A stretch of 43,102 nucleotides of DNA, from positions 12,540-55,641 of the forward strand of contig JAUREJ010000011.1 in assembly GCA_030827475.1 (NCBI GenBank), in the 5' to 3' direction. The stretch is from Candidatus Poseidonia sp. GTDB lineage: Archaea > Thermoplasmatota > Poseidoniia > Poseidoniales > Poseidoniaceae. Position numbers and translations under genes: made by a program. Shown here piece by piece: positions 31,689 to 39,984 of this stretch. Positions within the stretch are counted from its first letter, which is position 1; each line of letters opens with the position of its first letter. The notes under the pieces are model-generated. The model was not told the DNA's origin. It ran no database searches and saw nothing but the letters and a program-made list of their open reading frames with translations.

Positions 31689-32012
31689 ATGGCGGGAGGT
31701 GGGAAGCGAGACGGAGCTCAACGGGTTCTCGACGCCTTGGCCACCAAGCAGAAAATGAAAACTCGAGTTCTCCTTGCTGGGGTTGTGATCCTGTTGGTGA
31801 CCGTTGGCGTGGCGTATTCTTCTCGTTGGGAATTCGCGCTCGCCACGCTTCTGATGTGCAGCATGCTCCTCCAGTATGCGGTCGAACGGATGAACACCAT
31901 CGTTGATGCGGGCGTTGCCAACGGCTTGAAGACGATGGGATGGGAAGCCACCACCGAATTGACGGAAGAGACCCTCGCGACCGTTGAGCGGATGGCCAGC
32001 GGCACGAGGTGA
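31689..32012 (+). CDS. Small two-transmembrane protein
   Basis: A 107-residue basic protein with two close hydrophobic segments (about residues 25-43 and 47-63) and a C-terminal soluble helix-rich end. ATG at 31689 follows the coiled-coil gene by 19 bases. The stop overlaps the next start as GTGA, so it is probably translationally coupled to that gene. Unrecognised. Confidence 0.72.
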   Translation: MAGGGKRDGAQRVLDALATKQKMKTRVLLAGVVILLVTVGVAYSSRWEFALATLLMCSMLLQYAVERMNTIVDAGVANGLKTMGWEATTELTEETLATVERMASGTR

Positions 32013-32749
32013 ACGGCATGCCCGCTGGCGATGAAGCGATCATGAAGCTTTTTTTCGCCGAGGAAACGCAACGCCGTTGGGTCACTGTTCGCCGATTGTT
32101 GCTTTTTCTGCTGATTTTGAATGTCGGCGCTTTCGTTGCTTATCGGCAAGGCACCTCCTTACGAGTGGTTGCGGTGATTCTCATTGCAACGTTGTTCGTT
32201 GTTGCCGGTGGAGCGAGTCGGACCGTTCGAGCTCGGCGTGTACTTGAACAGCGGCTGGAATCTCTGTTGGCTGCCATCGAGATGGATTGGGGTCGGTTGG
32301 GGGAGATGGACCTCACCGAATCGGAACGAGAAATGCTTCATCACGTCTTTACTCACCAATTTGCCGATGCTGAGCAGGTTCATCTTGAGCATCGTCGTCA
32401 ACGGGGCATGGACGAAAAAGGTCCTGCGTTTGACGACGGAACGCGCCCGTTTGCGACGGCCTCCGCTCGCAGAGATCCTGCCGAGCACGAGGCCAACTAT
32501 GAGGGGCTTGAGGGGCCGTTGCTTCACAGTGAAACCTTGCTGGAAGAAGCCAACGCCAATTACGCCAAAACCGCGCAAAAACGGTGGATTGAGGCCGAGC
32601 AAAGCGACCCTGACATGGTCGAAGCCGGTGTTGAACGTCTCGGGGACCTGGTGGCATCCGGATGGTTTGAAAAGCATCAACAAGAGGGTGCAGTTCGCGA
32701 ATTGATGAAGAAGCATCAAGAGGAAGAGAACGGTGAGGACTTTCTGTGA
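32009..32749 (+). CDS. Membrane protein with long acidic cytoplasmic domain
   Basis: A 246-residue protein with two transmembrane segments near the N-terminus (about 28-45 and 51-68) and a long, charged, helical region (about 75-246) ending in a Glu/Lys-rich tail. GTG at 32009 overlaps the previous stop as GTGA; ATG at 32018 is the alternative. Same layout as the two genes before it (membrane anchor plus helical domain), which suggests that the three products work together. No function recognised. Confidence 0.72.
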   Translation: MNGMPAGDEAIMKLFFAEETQRRWVTVRRLLLFLLILNVGAFVAYRQGTSLRVVAVILIATLFVVAGGASRTVRARRVLEQRLESLLAAIEMDWGRLGEMDLTESEREMLHHVFTHQFADAEQVHLEHRRQRGMDEKGPAFDDGTRPFATASARRDPAEHEANYEGLEGPLLHSETLLEEANANYAKTAQKRWIEAEQSDPDMVEAGVERLGDLVASGWFEKHQQEGAVRELMKKHQEEENGEDFL

Positions 32750-32804
32750 ACAAACCTGAGGCTTGTTTATCTGTAGGCTGGATGCTTTTGGAACGTGGGT
32801 CGCC

Positions 32805-33266
32805 GTGACGAATGACACCGTGTTCAGCCGAGCGCTCCAACGGTGGGCGCCTCGAGGGTCACTCATCCGCTTTGGTCTGGCAGGGGCGTTTAACAGCTCG
32901 CTCTTCTTTGTTGGATGGGCTGTTTCAATGTGGGCCTCCCCGCAAACAGACGTCCGCCTTCTTTGGGGCTTGGCTTGGGGTTTGACTGGTGTCTTGGCCC
33001 ACTTCGTCCACCGATGGTTCACGTTTGATGACCACAAATCGTTGGCATGGACGCTTCCCACTGCTGTTCCGGTCTATGTTGGGAGTTTGGTTGGGTCAAG
33101 CCTCACCATCGGGTGGCTGGCGAAGCGATTTCCAGATTTGATCCACGTGATGGGTGTCGCCAACATGCTCGCATGGGGGGTGCTGATTTGGTTCACCATG
33201 CGGACCTTTGTGTTTCAATTCACACCGGTCAAACCGCATGCGTCTCAAGAACATCGAGAGGAATGA
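32805..33266 (+). CDS. GtrA-like family membrane protein
   Basis: A 153-residue protein with four predicted transmembrane segments. The first segment, LIRFGLAGAFNSSLFFVGW, matches the GtrA family start, and the motif HRWFTFDDH after the second segment is also typical. GtrA-like proteins are associated with moving lipid-linked sugars or with cell-wall glycan modification. GTG at 32805 was chosen as the closest start to the first segment. The 3' end overlaps the convergent DUF2237 gene by 38 bases. Confidence 0.83.
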   Translation: MTNDTVFSRALQRWAPRGSLIRFGLAGAFNSSLFFVGWAVSMWASPQTDVRLLWGLAWGLTGVLAHFVHRWFTFDDHKSLAWTLPTAVPVYVGSLVGSSLTIGWLAKRFPDLIHVMGVANMLAWGVLIWFTMRTFVFQFTPVKPHASQEHREE

Positions 33267-33618
33267 TGTCGAGCGCTCGCCTATGGGTTGATTCCAAATC
33301 GACCGGGCAGGCCTGACCGGCGTTGACCGCTTCCAACCATGTACGGGCGCAAACGCACCAAGAATCGCCCGACTTCAGGCCAGGAAAATTGAACTGCGGC
33401 GCTGGCGTGATGAGGTCGTTTCCCTGTTCTTTGGCGAAGTTCAGGAAGGCTTCGTTCACCACGCAACACACCGTGTGGGATCCACGATCGTTGTCGTCGG
33501 TGTTGCAACATCCGTCCCGATACCAGCCTGTCAACGGGTCGTTTGAACATGCTTCAAGCGGTGTTCCGAGCACGTTAACCCTTGGATGCATGAACGGAGT
33601 CATGCGGTTCATGTTCAT
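33229..33618 (-). CDS. DUF2237 family protein
   Basis: A 129-residue protein of the DUF2237 family. Conserved blocks: NVLGTPLEACSNDPLTGWYRDGCCNT, RGSHTVCCVV, FLNFAKEQGNDL, FNFPGLKSGDSWCVCA and LEATHxRALD-type LESTHRRALD. Several cysteines are conserved, but the role of the family is not known. Start is one of three close ATGs (33618, 33612, 33603); 33618 is used. The glutaredoxin gene lies immediately upstream on the same strand, so a redox or metal link is possible. Its 3' end overlaps the GtrA gene. Confidence 0.88.
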   Translation of the reverse strand: MNMNRMTPFMHPRVNVLGTPLEACSNDPLTGWYRDGCCNTDDNDRGSHTVCCVVNEAFLNFAKEQGNDLITPAPQFNFPGLKSGDSWCVCARTWLEAVNAGQACPVDLESTHRRALDIIPLDVLETHAV

Positions 33619-33638
33619 GAAGGGTTGTTCGGGTAGAC

Positions 33639-33968
33639 CTAGAAGCCCAACCACCGAAGAAACCGCTGCACGACCGAGCGCTGGGGGAGATTTGTTGCTC
33701 GGCCGAGGAGAACGTCCAATTCCCCGGTCTTCTCAATCTGCAACAAGTCGTCAAAACCCCCAACATGATGTTCGCCAACGAAGATTTGCGGAACGGTCCG
33801 AGCACCGCGCGTTGCCTTCGCGAAGGCTCGTTGTGTGGCAGCATCGGACTTGAGGCGGCGCTCCTTGAACACCACCTTCTTACGGCCGAGAAATTGCTTG
33901 GCCTGAACACAGGCACCACAACCTCTTCCGGTCCAAATCACCACCTCAACATCCTCGTGCTGGACCAT
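33639..33968 (-). CDS. Glutaredoxin-like protein
   Basis: A 109-residue thioredoxin-fold protein. The N-terminal strand VVIWTGRGCGACVQAKQFL carries a Cys-Gly-Ala-Cys active site. It is followed by TVPQIFVGEHHVGGFDDLLQIE, which has the cis-proline and GG-[FC]-DD glutathione-binding elements of dithiol glutaredoxins. There is no signal peptide. ATG at 33968. Likely reduces disulfides in the cytoplasm. The C-terminal ~20 residues extend beyond a normal glutaredoxin. Probably co-transcribed with the DUF2237 gene (20-base gap). Confidence 0.93.
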   Translation of the reverse strand: MVQHEDVEVVIWTGRGCGACVQAKQFLGRKKVVFKERRLKSDAATQRAFAKATRGARTVPQIFVGEHHVGGFDDLLQIEKTGELDVLLGRATNLPQRSVVQRFLRWLGF

Positions 33969-34061
33969 GCTTTCCGCTTCTCTGCGCGGGTTTCAAGATT
34001 GGGGTGTGGTGCGGGACCGTCGCCGTTGGGTTCATTGGGAAGAAGCGCGCCAGTCGGTCCC

Positions 34062-34493
34062 ATGCTGCCCGACACCGTGCACAAACTCCCTCGTGAGGAA
34101 CGATTTGCCTACGCCCGTCTGCTTGCCTTTATGGCGCGAATTGACAACGAACTGACCGTTGATGAGATGGCCATGTTTGAACAACGCCTGGGGACAGCCT
34201 TGCTCTCCCCAAATCAACGGGAGATGATCCGTGCTGCGCTCAAAAACCCCCCCACGTTGGAAGAGTGCTTGGACGATTTGCACGGCGAAGCCGGCCGTCT
34301 TGCCCTGCGGGATGCCGTGATGATGGCGGCCGCCGACGGAACCGTTGACGAAGATGAACGAGATGCGCTCGAGGACATCTCCGAACACCTTGGTCTGCGC
34401 GAGGACGCCGTTGATGAGTTGCTCAAATGGACCGTCAAGGGCTACAAATGGATGAAGGAAGGGTACGAACTTCTGGACTCACTTGAGGAGTGA
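34062..34493 (+). CDS. TerB-like domain protein, first of a tandem pair
   Basis: A 143-residue helical acidic protein with the TerB fold pattern: two repeated helix pairs, each ending in an acidic turn (FMARIDNELTVDEMAMFE; MAAADGTVDEDERDALEDI). TerB-like domains can bind metal ions and are often found in membrane-linked stress or defence systems. ATG at 34062 is used; the open frame upstream looks non-coding. The next gene starts 4 bases after its stop and is a paralogue. No other tellurite-resistance genes are near. Confidence 0.8.
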   Translation: MLPDTVHKLPREERFAYARLLAFMARIDNELTVDEMAMFEQRLGTALLSPNQREMIRAALKNPPTLEECLDDLHGEAGRLALRDAVMMAAADGTVDEDERDALEDISEHLGLREDAVDELLKWTVKGYKWMKEGYELLDSLEE

Positions 34494-34497
34494 GGCC

Positions 34498-34926
34498 ATG
34501 TTCCCGGACGGGATTGGGAATCGAACTCCGCAGGAACTCGTTCGCTATGCGGATATTCTCGTTTACATCGCAGCAGCAGACGGGGAATTGGTGCGAGAAG
34601 AAATCGCCGTCATCGAGGCGTTGATGGGGCGAGCCATGATCCATCCCGAATCCAGGACGACCGTTCGGGCCGGCTTTGAGCACCCCGTGCCTTTGGAACA
34701 ATCACTTGCCAATCTCGATGCTGCCTTCGTTCGCCTCATCCTGCGGGATGCTGCCTTGGTCGCTGCCGTTGACGGTGCGTACGACCGAAAGGAAATGCGT
34801 GCGCTCAAAACCATCGCCAAAGCTGGCGAAATCACCACCGCAGAGTTGGCCGATGTGTTGGATTGGGTGACCGAGGGTTGGCATTGGTTTGCAGGCTTCA
34901 GCAGCATCTTTCCCAACAACCCGTGA
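34498..34926 (+). CDS. TerB-like domain protein, second of a tandem pair
   Basis: A 142-residue paralogue of the preceding gene: YADILVYIAAADGELVREEIAVIEALMG and LRDAALVAAVDGAYDRKEMRALKTIAK repeat the two acidic helix-turn units in the same places. ATG at 34498 follows the upstream TGA by 4 bases, with GAGG just before it. Its acidic turns are less complete (DGAYD instead of DGTVDEDE), so metal binding may differ between the two copies. The methyltransferase gene follows. Confidence 0.8.
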   Translation: MFPDGIGNRTPQELVRYADILVYIAAADGELVREEIAVIEALMGRAMIHPESRTTVRAGFEHPVPLEQSLANLDAAFVRLILRDAALVAAVDGAYDRKEMRALKTIAKAGEITTAELADVLDWVTEGWHWFAGFSSIFPNNP

Positions 34927-34999
34927 AACCGGCCTCAAAGGAGCCTTGTCCGAAAGGACACCTTCAAAGCGGGAAAGCCGTCCGGACGGTTTGGTGGGG

Positions 35000-36994
35000 A
35001 TGATGCAAAACGGCGTAAGTGGGTGGTATGCACGATTGGACCGGTGCCTCGCTGACCGAACGCAACAAATTGACATTTGGCTCACAACTTGGGAAAAGTC
35101 TCTCAAGACCTTCCAACCCATTGCCGCCCTTCTCCCCGAGGATTGGCCAACCCTTCCAGCCAACCTCTTGACCGACCCCGGCCATGTTCTGGACCACCTT
35201 CTCGCTCGGCACGATGCTGAAACCGACGGCCGCTCTCCTCGGGGCGCACACCCAACGCCACCCCGTCTGGCCGACGCCGTCATCGCTTCCGAATTACGGG
35301 AGTGTTTGGTCAATCCAACCAAGCCGGTTCAACCCTCGAGTTTCTTGATGAGCAATTTGCCTCCTGGATTCCGACAACACGTTGAGCAACTCAACCTTCC
35401 AAACGCTTCCCAAGAAGCCGAAGTGGACGATGCAACCGAGAGGGGCGCTGTTCAGAGCGGCACAAGAACCCTCAGTGGCATTCCCCTCCCTGTCGCCGAT
35501 GCCGCTGCTGGCGGGGGCTTGTTTCATGCCCGATTGATTCGAATTCATGCCGAAGCGCATGAAAAAGCCGCACCCGATGTGCAAAAGGAAGACACCCGCC
35601 GTCTGTTCTCCAACATCCAACTGCTCGACATCGACCCGCTGGTCGTGGCGAGCACCAAGACCCGTTTGCTGCTTGAGGCCATCCGCCACGAACTCGTCAG
35701 CTTCGGACCTGAAACACCAGGGAAAATCTCTCGAAAAGAGATGGAAACCTTGCTCGATGCCGGTGTTCAACAGGGCGACGCTTTGCAAGGAAAATGGCCT
35801 TGGACAGCCCCGAACCTCATGTTGACCAACCCTCCGTGGCTGCGCATCAAGGACCGGTTCCGAGGCATGAACAACGGCAGTCAACTCCGCAAAGAACTCG
35901 GCGAGCAATTGCGCACCATCAGCGACAACGGTACGCCTCGTTTCTCCACCATGCGAGGCAACGTGAACCTCTACCGGCTGTTCATTGAGCGCAGTCTCCA
36001 AATCCTGAGCACCAACGGACGATTGCGCATCGTTGCACCTGACAGCCTGTTGCGTGAACAATCCTCCCACCCGCTCCGGGAATTGCTCGTGACGAAGCAC
36101 GCATGGACCCATGCGTGGGCCATTGAGGAAGCGAACCTGCTTTTCCCCGGAATGACCCAGGGCGTGGTTGTGCTCGGTATTTCCGCCAACGGCGAGCCAT
36201 GCCCACTCCACCTTCACGGCCCGATCACCCGAGCCGACCTGAGGAAAGGCGGGGAGGGGCTTTCTTCTCGCGTGCCCGTGTTCGAACTCAGCCACGAGCG
36301 TTGGCAGGCATGGGCCCGAGACACGTGGGCCGTGCCCCGCCTTCCCCGGGACCGAATGGAACGAAAATACACCCTCGAGGTGCTTGACCGGCTTGCAACC
36401 TTGCCCCGCCTCAGCGACGACGAACACCCGCTCTCCACCAACGAACACCACGTTCGCGTGCGTGTGGGTGAAATCGACCAGACGGCCCACGCAAAAAACA
36501 TCGAAACGTGGGTCAAGGGGAAGCGAAGTCGCCCCTTCATCCGAGGTGTCCACTTCTCAGAGAGCGAATCCGGCGAGGTCTTCATTCGACACCCCGCGTT
36601 CCGGACCGACATTCCTTCCCGGGCAAGCGAACGCCAGTTGGCCATGTGGGTCGGCGAGGACCATCCAACCTACGGCCCACGTCTGGCCTGCCAGGCCATC
36701 GTCAACGCTCACCAAGAGCGTCGATTGCGTTGGGCCGTCATTCCGGAAGGCAGCGTCTTGGGCAACAGCGTCAACCACATTGAACTTCATGAAGAGATTG
36801 AACACCGCCTGACCAACGACCACTCCTCTATCACGGAAGGGCTGCAGTGGTTGTGTGACCACTTGAACAATCAGGACCTTGACGAGTGGGCAAGGGCATG
36901 GGCTGCAAACAACAACGTCAACAATTACGAATTGGAGATGCTCCCGGTTGAACTCCCTGAGTTCCTTCCGCAATTCGGCAGTCTCGTAGGCTGA
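35000..36994 (+). CDS. N6-adenine DNA methyltransferase (Eco57I/TaqI-like type II)
   Basis: A 664-residue DNA methyltransferase. Motif X-like HPTPPRLADAVI lies at about 84-95. SAM motif I PVADAAAGGGLFHARL is at about 164-179. The catalytic NPPW of amino-methyltransferases is at 277-280, after LMLT. The C-terminal ~300 residues contain the target-recognition-like region, with VRVGEIDQTAH and a late ...AIVNAH..., as in Eco57I-type enzymes. No nuclease motif is evident and no restriction gene is adjacent, so it may be an orphan or a type IIG-like enzyme missing its nuclease. ATG at 35000 has GGTGGGG just before it; the frame is open further upstream to 34889. Confidence 0.85.
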   Translation: MMQNGVSGWYARLDRCLADRTQQIDIWLTTWEKSLKTFQPIAALLPEDWPTLPANLLTDPGHVLDHLLARHDAETDGRSPRGAHPTPPRLADAVIASELRECLVNPTKPVQPSSFLMSNLPPGFRQHVEQLNLPNASQEAEVDDATERGAVQSGTRTLSGIPLPVADAAAGGGLFHARLIRIHAEAHEKAAPDVQKEDTRRLFSNIQLLDIDPLVVASTKTRLLLEAIRHELVSFGPETPGKISRKEMETLLDAGVQQGDALQGKWPWTAPNLMLTNPPWLRIKDRFRGMNNGSQLRKELGEQLRTISDNGTPRFSTMRGNVNLYRLFIERSLQILSTNGRLRIVAPDSLLREQSSHPLRELLVTKHAWTHAWAIEEANLLFPGMTQGVVVLGISANGEPCPLHLHGPITRADLRKGGEGLSSRVPVFELSHERWQAWARDTWAVPRLPRDRMERKYTLEVLDRLATLPRLSDDEHPLSTNEHHVRVRVGEIDQTAHAKNIETWVKGKRSRPFIRGVHFSESESGEVFIRHPAFRTDIPSRASERQLAMWVGEDHPTYGPRLACQAIVNAHQERRLRWAVIPEGSVLGNSVNHIELHEEIEHRLTNDHSSITEGLQWLCDHLNNQDLDEWARAWAANNNVNNYELEMLPVELPEFLPQFGSLVG

Positions 36995-37045
36995 ACGGGA
37001 AATAAGGCTCGCTGGATTACCACATGTGGGTTGTTTGGAACCGAT

Positions 37046-37054
37046 AATTTATAG
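37046..37054 (+). promoter_or_regulatory. TATA box upstream of the THEP1 gene
   Basis: AATTTATAG lies 52-60 bases before the ATG at 37106. Transcription would begin about 37075-37080, leaving a leader of roughly 30 bases, consistent with the Shine-Dalgarno element that follows. Confidence 0.6.
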
Positions 37055-37089
37055 CAGAAACCCGACTGGTTAGATTCGCACGTTCAATT

Positions 37090-37094
37090 GGAGG
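37090..37094 (+). promoter_or_regulatory. Shine-Dalgarno site GGAGG for the THEP1 gene
   Basis: GGAGG ends 11 bases before the ATG at 37106. It decides that start over the in-frame TTG at 37088, which would overlap the site. Confidence 0.6.
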
Positions 37095-37105
37095 ACAGGA
37101 AGAAT

Positions 37106-37687
37106 ATGGGTATTCATCCAAAGATTGGCATCACGGGGCTTCCACGAAGTGGAAAGTCGGCCGTGATGGAAAAAGTGCTCGAGATGCTCTCGGATGAGCG
37201 CCAGCGAGAAATCACCATGCGTGGCGGGACGAGTGAAAAACCCATCTTGGGCGGTTTGCGCACGGAGCCTCTGCTGGAAAACGGAGAACGTCTTGGCTAC
37301 AAGGTCATTGACATCGTATCCGGCGAAGAGGGAGTCATCGCGCACAAAACCATCGATTCCCGCCTCCGTGTGCTGGGCTACGGCATTGACGTGGAAGAGC
37401 TCGACCGTATCGCTCTCCCGGCCATCGACTATGCCCAACATCATTGCGAGGTTTTGGTGATCGATGAAATCGGGAAATTTTCCGTGGAATCCGAAGCCTT
37501 CGTCCAAGCTGTACGAAGCGCCCTTGAGGTGGACATGCCAACCTTGCTTACCCTGCACAAGAAGAGCCGCCACCCCCTGCTCCAAGACATCCGACGAAGG
37601 GACGACGGTCGCATCCTCGAAGTCACGCCGGTCAACCGAGCGTTGCTTCCCTACAAAATTCACAAATTGATGCGGGAAACCTACTAG
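37106..37687 (+). CDS. Nucleoside-triphosphatase, THEP1 family
   Basis: A 193-residue P-loop NTPase of the THEP1/NTPase_1 family. The Walker A motif is GLPRSGKS (11-18). The Walker B is VLVIDEIGKF with Asp120 and Glu121. The family block ITMRGGTSEK...GL also fits. Members hydrolyse nucleoside triphosphates slowly and are widespread in archaea; their cellular role is unclear. Length is normal. Expressed from its own TATA promoter with a clear ribosome-binding site. Confidence 0.92.
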   Translation: MGIHPKIGITGLPRSGKSAVMEKVLEMLSDERQREITMRGGTSEKPILGGLRTEPLLENGERLGYKVIDIVSGEEGVIAHKTIDSRLRVLGYGIDVEELDRIALPAIDYAQHHCEVLVIDEIGKFSVESEAFVQAVRSALEVDMPTLLTLHKKSRHPLLQDIRRRDDGRILEVTPVNRALLPYKIHKLMRETY

Positions 37688-37739
37688 GTTCACCCCGAGT
37701 CATCGGTTCTTTCTTCATGTCCCGCCGCTTGGTCGTGGT

Positions 37740-38081
37740 ATGCATCCGCCCGCCGTTGCAGTCATTCGCCTCCTCAACGGCACCGGTCTGGGGTTGTTGA
37801 TGGGAGCGGGTTTTGCGCTCCAAGCCGGCCAGACCCCAACCGAACAACCACCGGTGCTCCTCGGATTCCTCGGTTTAGCGGGCTTGATGTTCTTGATGGC
37901 CTGGAGCGTTAACCGAGGGATTGGACCGGTGGCTAAGCGCTTTTCGTATGAATCAGAGACCGAGATGGCTCGACGCGTGAGCGACGAAATCAACGAGGTC
38001 CAACGTTCGGAATCCGTGAATGCCAAGTGGGCGAGACTTGAAGCGGACGTGTTGGCCCACGACCTCGGCGAGGAAGCATAG
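37740..38081 (+). CDS. Small two-transmembrane protein
   Basis: A 113-residue protein with two hydrophobic segments (about 8-28 and 39-58) and a charged C-terminal helix rich in Glu, Arg and Asp (about 65-110). No signature recognised. ATG at 37740, 52 bases after the NTPase stop. Similar in form to the small membrane proteins at 31689-32749, but no sequence relation is obvious. Confidence 0.68.
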   Translation: MHPPAVAVIRLLNGTGLGLLMGAGFALQAGQTPTEQPPVLLGFLGLAGLMFLMAWSVNRGIGPVAKRFSYESETEMARRVSDEINEVQRSESVNAKWARLEADVLAHDLGEEA

Positions 38082-38143
38082 GACGTCTGTCCATCGGTGG
38101 ATTGATGAGCGTTCGGCTTGTCCATTGAACACGAGGCGAGACC

Positions 38144-38527
38144 ATGAGTGACGTTCCCGAAGGATTGTACTACACCAAAGAACATGAATGGATGCGAGTT
38201 GAAGGTGACACGGTGACCATCGGCATCACTGACCACGCTCAAGACATGCTCACCGACATCGTTTACATTGAACTGCCAGAAGCAGGCGACACCGTTGGCG
38301 ACATGGGCGAGTTTGCTGTTGTGGAATCGGTCAAGTCCGCTTCCCCGATTTTTGCGCCGCTTGCCGGCACCATCACCGAGGTCAACATGGACCTCGAGGA
38401 TGCTCCAGATTTGATGAACACCTCGCCATACGGCGACGGGTGGATTGTCAAGATGACGCTTGAGAACCCGGCCGCTGTGGCCGATCTAATGGACGCCGCC
38501 GCTTACAGAGCAGAAATCGGCGAGTGA
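38144..38527 (+). CDS. gcvH: Glycine cleavage system H protein
   Basis: A 127-residue lipoyl carrier protein of the glycine cleavage complex, shuttling the aminomethyl group between the P, T and L proteins. It starts EGLYYTKEHEWMRVEGD, the family opening. The lipoylated lysine is Lys64 in VVESVKSAS. SPYGDGWIVKM is also conserved. Its stop overlaps the RNase H GTG start as GTGA. The P, T and L genes are not in the window. Stand-alone H proteins can also serve lipoylation, so the exact role is open. Confidence 0.97.
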   Translation: MSDVPEGLYYTKEHEWMRVEGDTVTIGITDHAQDMLTDIVYIELPEAGDTVGDMGEFAVVESVKSASPIFAPLAGTITEVNMDLEDAPDLMNTSPYGDGWIVKMTLENPAAVADLMDAAAYRAEIGE

Positions 38528-39072
38528 GTCGGTTGGACCAAAACCCGCACTGGACCGTCTACGTGGACGGTTCGTGCATGGGCAACCAGAACGTCGATGC
38601 AAGCACCCCTGCCTCGTGGGGCATGGTGGTCGTGGTGGGTGATTCAGGCCTGGGCAAGGGTTCCGGCGAGCTTCATCATGAAGCGGCGGGGCCGGTGGTG
38701 ACGGAACGACAAGCCGAGGGATTCATCGGCGCAGAAGTCGGCTCAAACAACACCGCCGAACTCAGTGGTTTTGCGGCTGCCCTCCGATGGTTGCTGGTTG
38801 AGGGCGGTGATGAGCCGGCCATGATTCGTGCCGACTCAACCTATGCAGGGAATCTTGCGGCAGGCGTTTGGAAGGCCAAGGCAAACCGGGAATTGGTGGC
38901 GCACGTCCAAGCCTTGTGGGACGAGGTCCAAGCGCTTCGACCGTTGGCTTGGTCGCACGTCAAAGCACATCGAGGCCACCGGTGGAACGAACGCGCCGAC
39001 CACCTTGCTGCGCGCCACATGATGGGAGAGCCCCCCGAGCCGCTGACCTTCTGGAAACCCGGTCAGCGATGA
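38524..39072 (+). CDS. rnhA: Ribonuclease HI family protein
   Basis: A 182-residue type 1 RNase H, which cuts the RNA strand of RNA-DNA hybrids. Metal-binding residues are all present: Asp15 (VYVDGSC), Glu79 (NNTAEL), Asp104 (RADSTY) and Asp159 in KAHRGHRWNERADHLA. An insertion of about 20 residues separates the first two strands. GTG at 38524 overlaps the gcvH stop as GTGA. Its end overlaps the convergent nucleotidyltransferase gene by 10 bases. Archaea usually have RNase HII; a type 1 enzyme is an additional activity, probably gained from bacteria. Confidence 0.94.
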   Translation: MSRLDQNPHWTVYVDGSCMGNQNVDASTPASWGMVVVVGDSGLGKGSGELHHEAAGPVVTERQAEGFIGAEVGSNNTAELSGFAAALRWLLVEGGDEPAMIRADSTYAGNLAAGVWKAKANRELVAHVQALWDEVQALRPLAWSHVKAHRGHRWNERADHLAARHMMGEPPEPLTFWKPGQR

Positions 39073-39932
39073 TCTTCGAGGCGGTGGCGAAGCCACGAGG
39101 AAAATTCCGAGGCGAGGTCTGAGCGGCGCAGGGCGTGGTCAACTTGGGCTTGCAACCACTTGACAGGTGAACCCGAGTCGTACCATTGGGTGTCGGTCAA
39201 AACCTCACCGAAAAGGCGCTCTTGCCTCATGAGGTGCTCCAGGAGGGCGATGCTCTGCAGGTCGCCATGAAGTTCGTAGGTGCACTGCGCAAGGATGGTT
39301 TTGGCTTCTGTTGGGAAAACGTATCGCCCGCACATGGCGAAGGTGCTGGGTGCAGCATCAGCGGTTGGCTTCTCAACGAGGGCGGTGATGGTCTCAGACT
39401 GCATTGCTGCAATACCGTAGTGGTGAACCTCCTCAAGACCGACATCCATCAGAGCCACCGTGGAACCGTCCCGGTCCCCGTGGGCTTCGATGAGGCGTTT
39501 GGAGGCGAGGGAGGGTCGGTAAGCGGTGGTCGGTGCATGGTCGTCCATCAGCAGATTGTCACCCAACATCACCAGAAACGGGCCGTCAATCGCGTGGAGG
39601 GCGGCTTCGATGGCGTTGCCAACGCCTTTCGGCTCGCGTTGGACGTGGGTGTGAATCTCCATGCCCTCCGCAGCGTGAAACAACTGAACGTCCAGATGAT
39701 TGCGCAACGCTTGCAGGCCTCGACGATCCTCGAACATCCCGTCGAAGGATTTGGTCGGAGAAACCACCACGTGGAGGCGTTCAATGCCGGCCACTTTGGC
39801 CTCCAGAACGAGGTGCGTCAGCAATGGGACGTCGACGAGCGGAAGCGTTTCTTTGGGGAGAAAAGCGCTGCTGGGAAACATGCGCGTCCCCATGCCAGCG
39901 GCCACGAGCACCGCATCGCGAACTGCGCCCAT
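39063..39932 (-). CDS. Sugar-1-phosphate nucleotidyltransferase (GalU-like)
   Basis: A 289-residue nucleotidyltransferase, probably UTP--glucose-1-phosphate uridylyltransferase or a close relative. It starts with the nucleotide-binding loop AVLVAAGMGTRMFP and continues ETLPLVDVPLLTHLVLEAKVAGI, both of the GalU type. FLVMLGDNLLMDD carries the metal-binding Asp, and ALVEKPTA and CGRYVFPTE are further family blocks. No acetyltransferase domain is attached, so it would make the UDP-sugar only. ATG at 39932 is used; ATG at 39953 is possible. It may supply nucleotide sugars alongside the LbH/GlmM pair at 7335-9653. Confidence 0.9.
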   Translation of the reverse strand: MGAVRDAVLVAAGMGTRMFPSSAFLPKETLPLVDVPLLTHLVLEAKVAGIERLHVVVSPTKSFDGMFEDRRGLQALRNHLDVQLFHAAEGMEIHTHVQREPKGVGNAIEAALHAIDGPFLVMLGDNLLMDDHAPTTAYRPSLASKRLIEAHGDRDGSTVALMDVGLEEVHHYGIAAMQSETITALVEKPTADAAPSTFAMCGRYVFPTEAKTILAQCTYELHGDLQSIALLEHLMRQERLFGEVLTDTQWYDSGSPVKWLQAQVDHALRRSDLASEFSSWLRHRLEDHR

Positions 39933-39984
39933 ACCGTGACGAAAGAGGAGCATGCTTTCAAGCGTCCCCCTCCAGCCATCCTGC

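Noticed and set aside
34889-35000. Longer methyltransferase start at TTG 34889
   Set aside because: It would overlap the TerB-like gene by 38 bases, and the added residues look random; ATG 35000 has a purine-rich site before it.
35294-36553. 419-codon minus-strand open frame across the DNA methyltransferase gene
   Set aside because: Antisense shadow of a gene with clear motifs; its translation has no recognisable domain and is rich in Val, Gly, Glu and His from complementary GC-rich codons.
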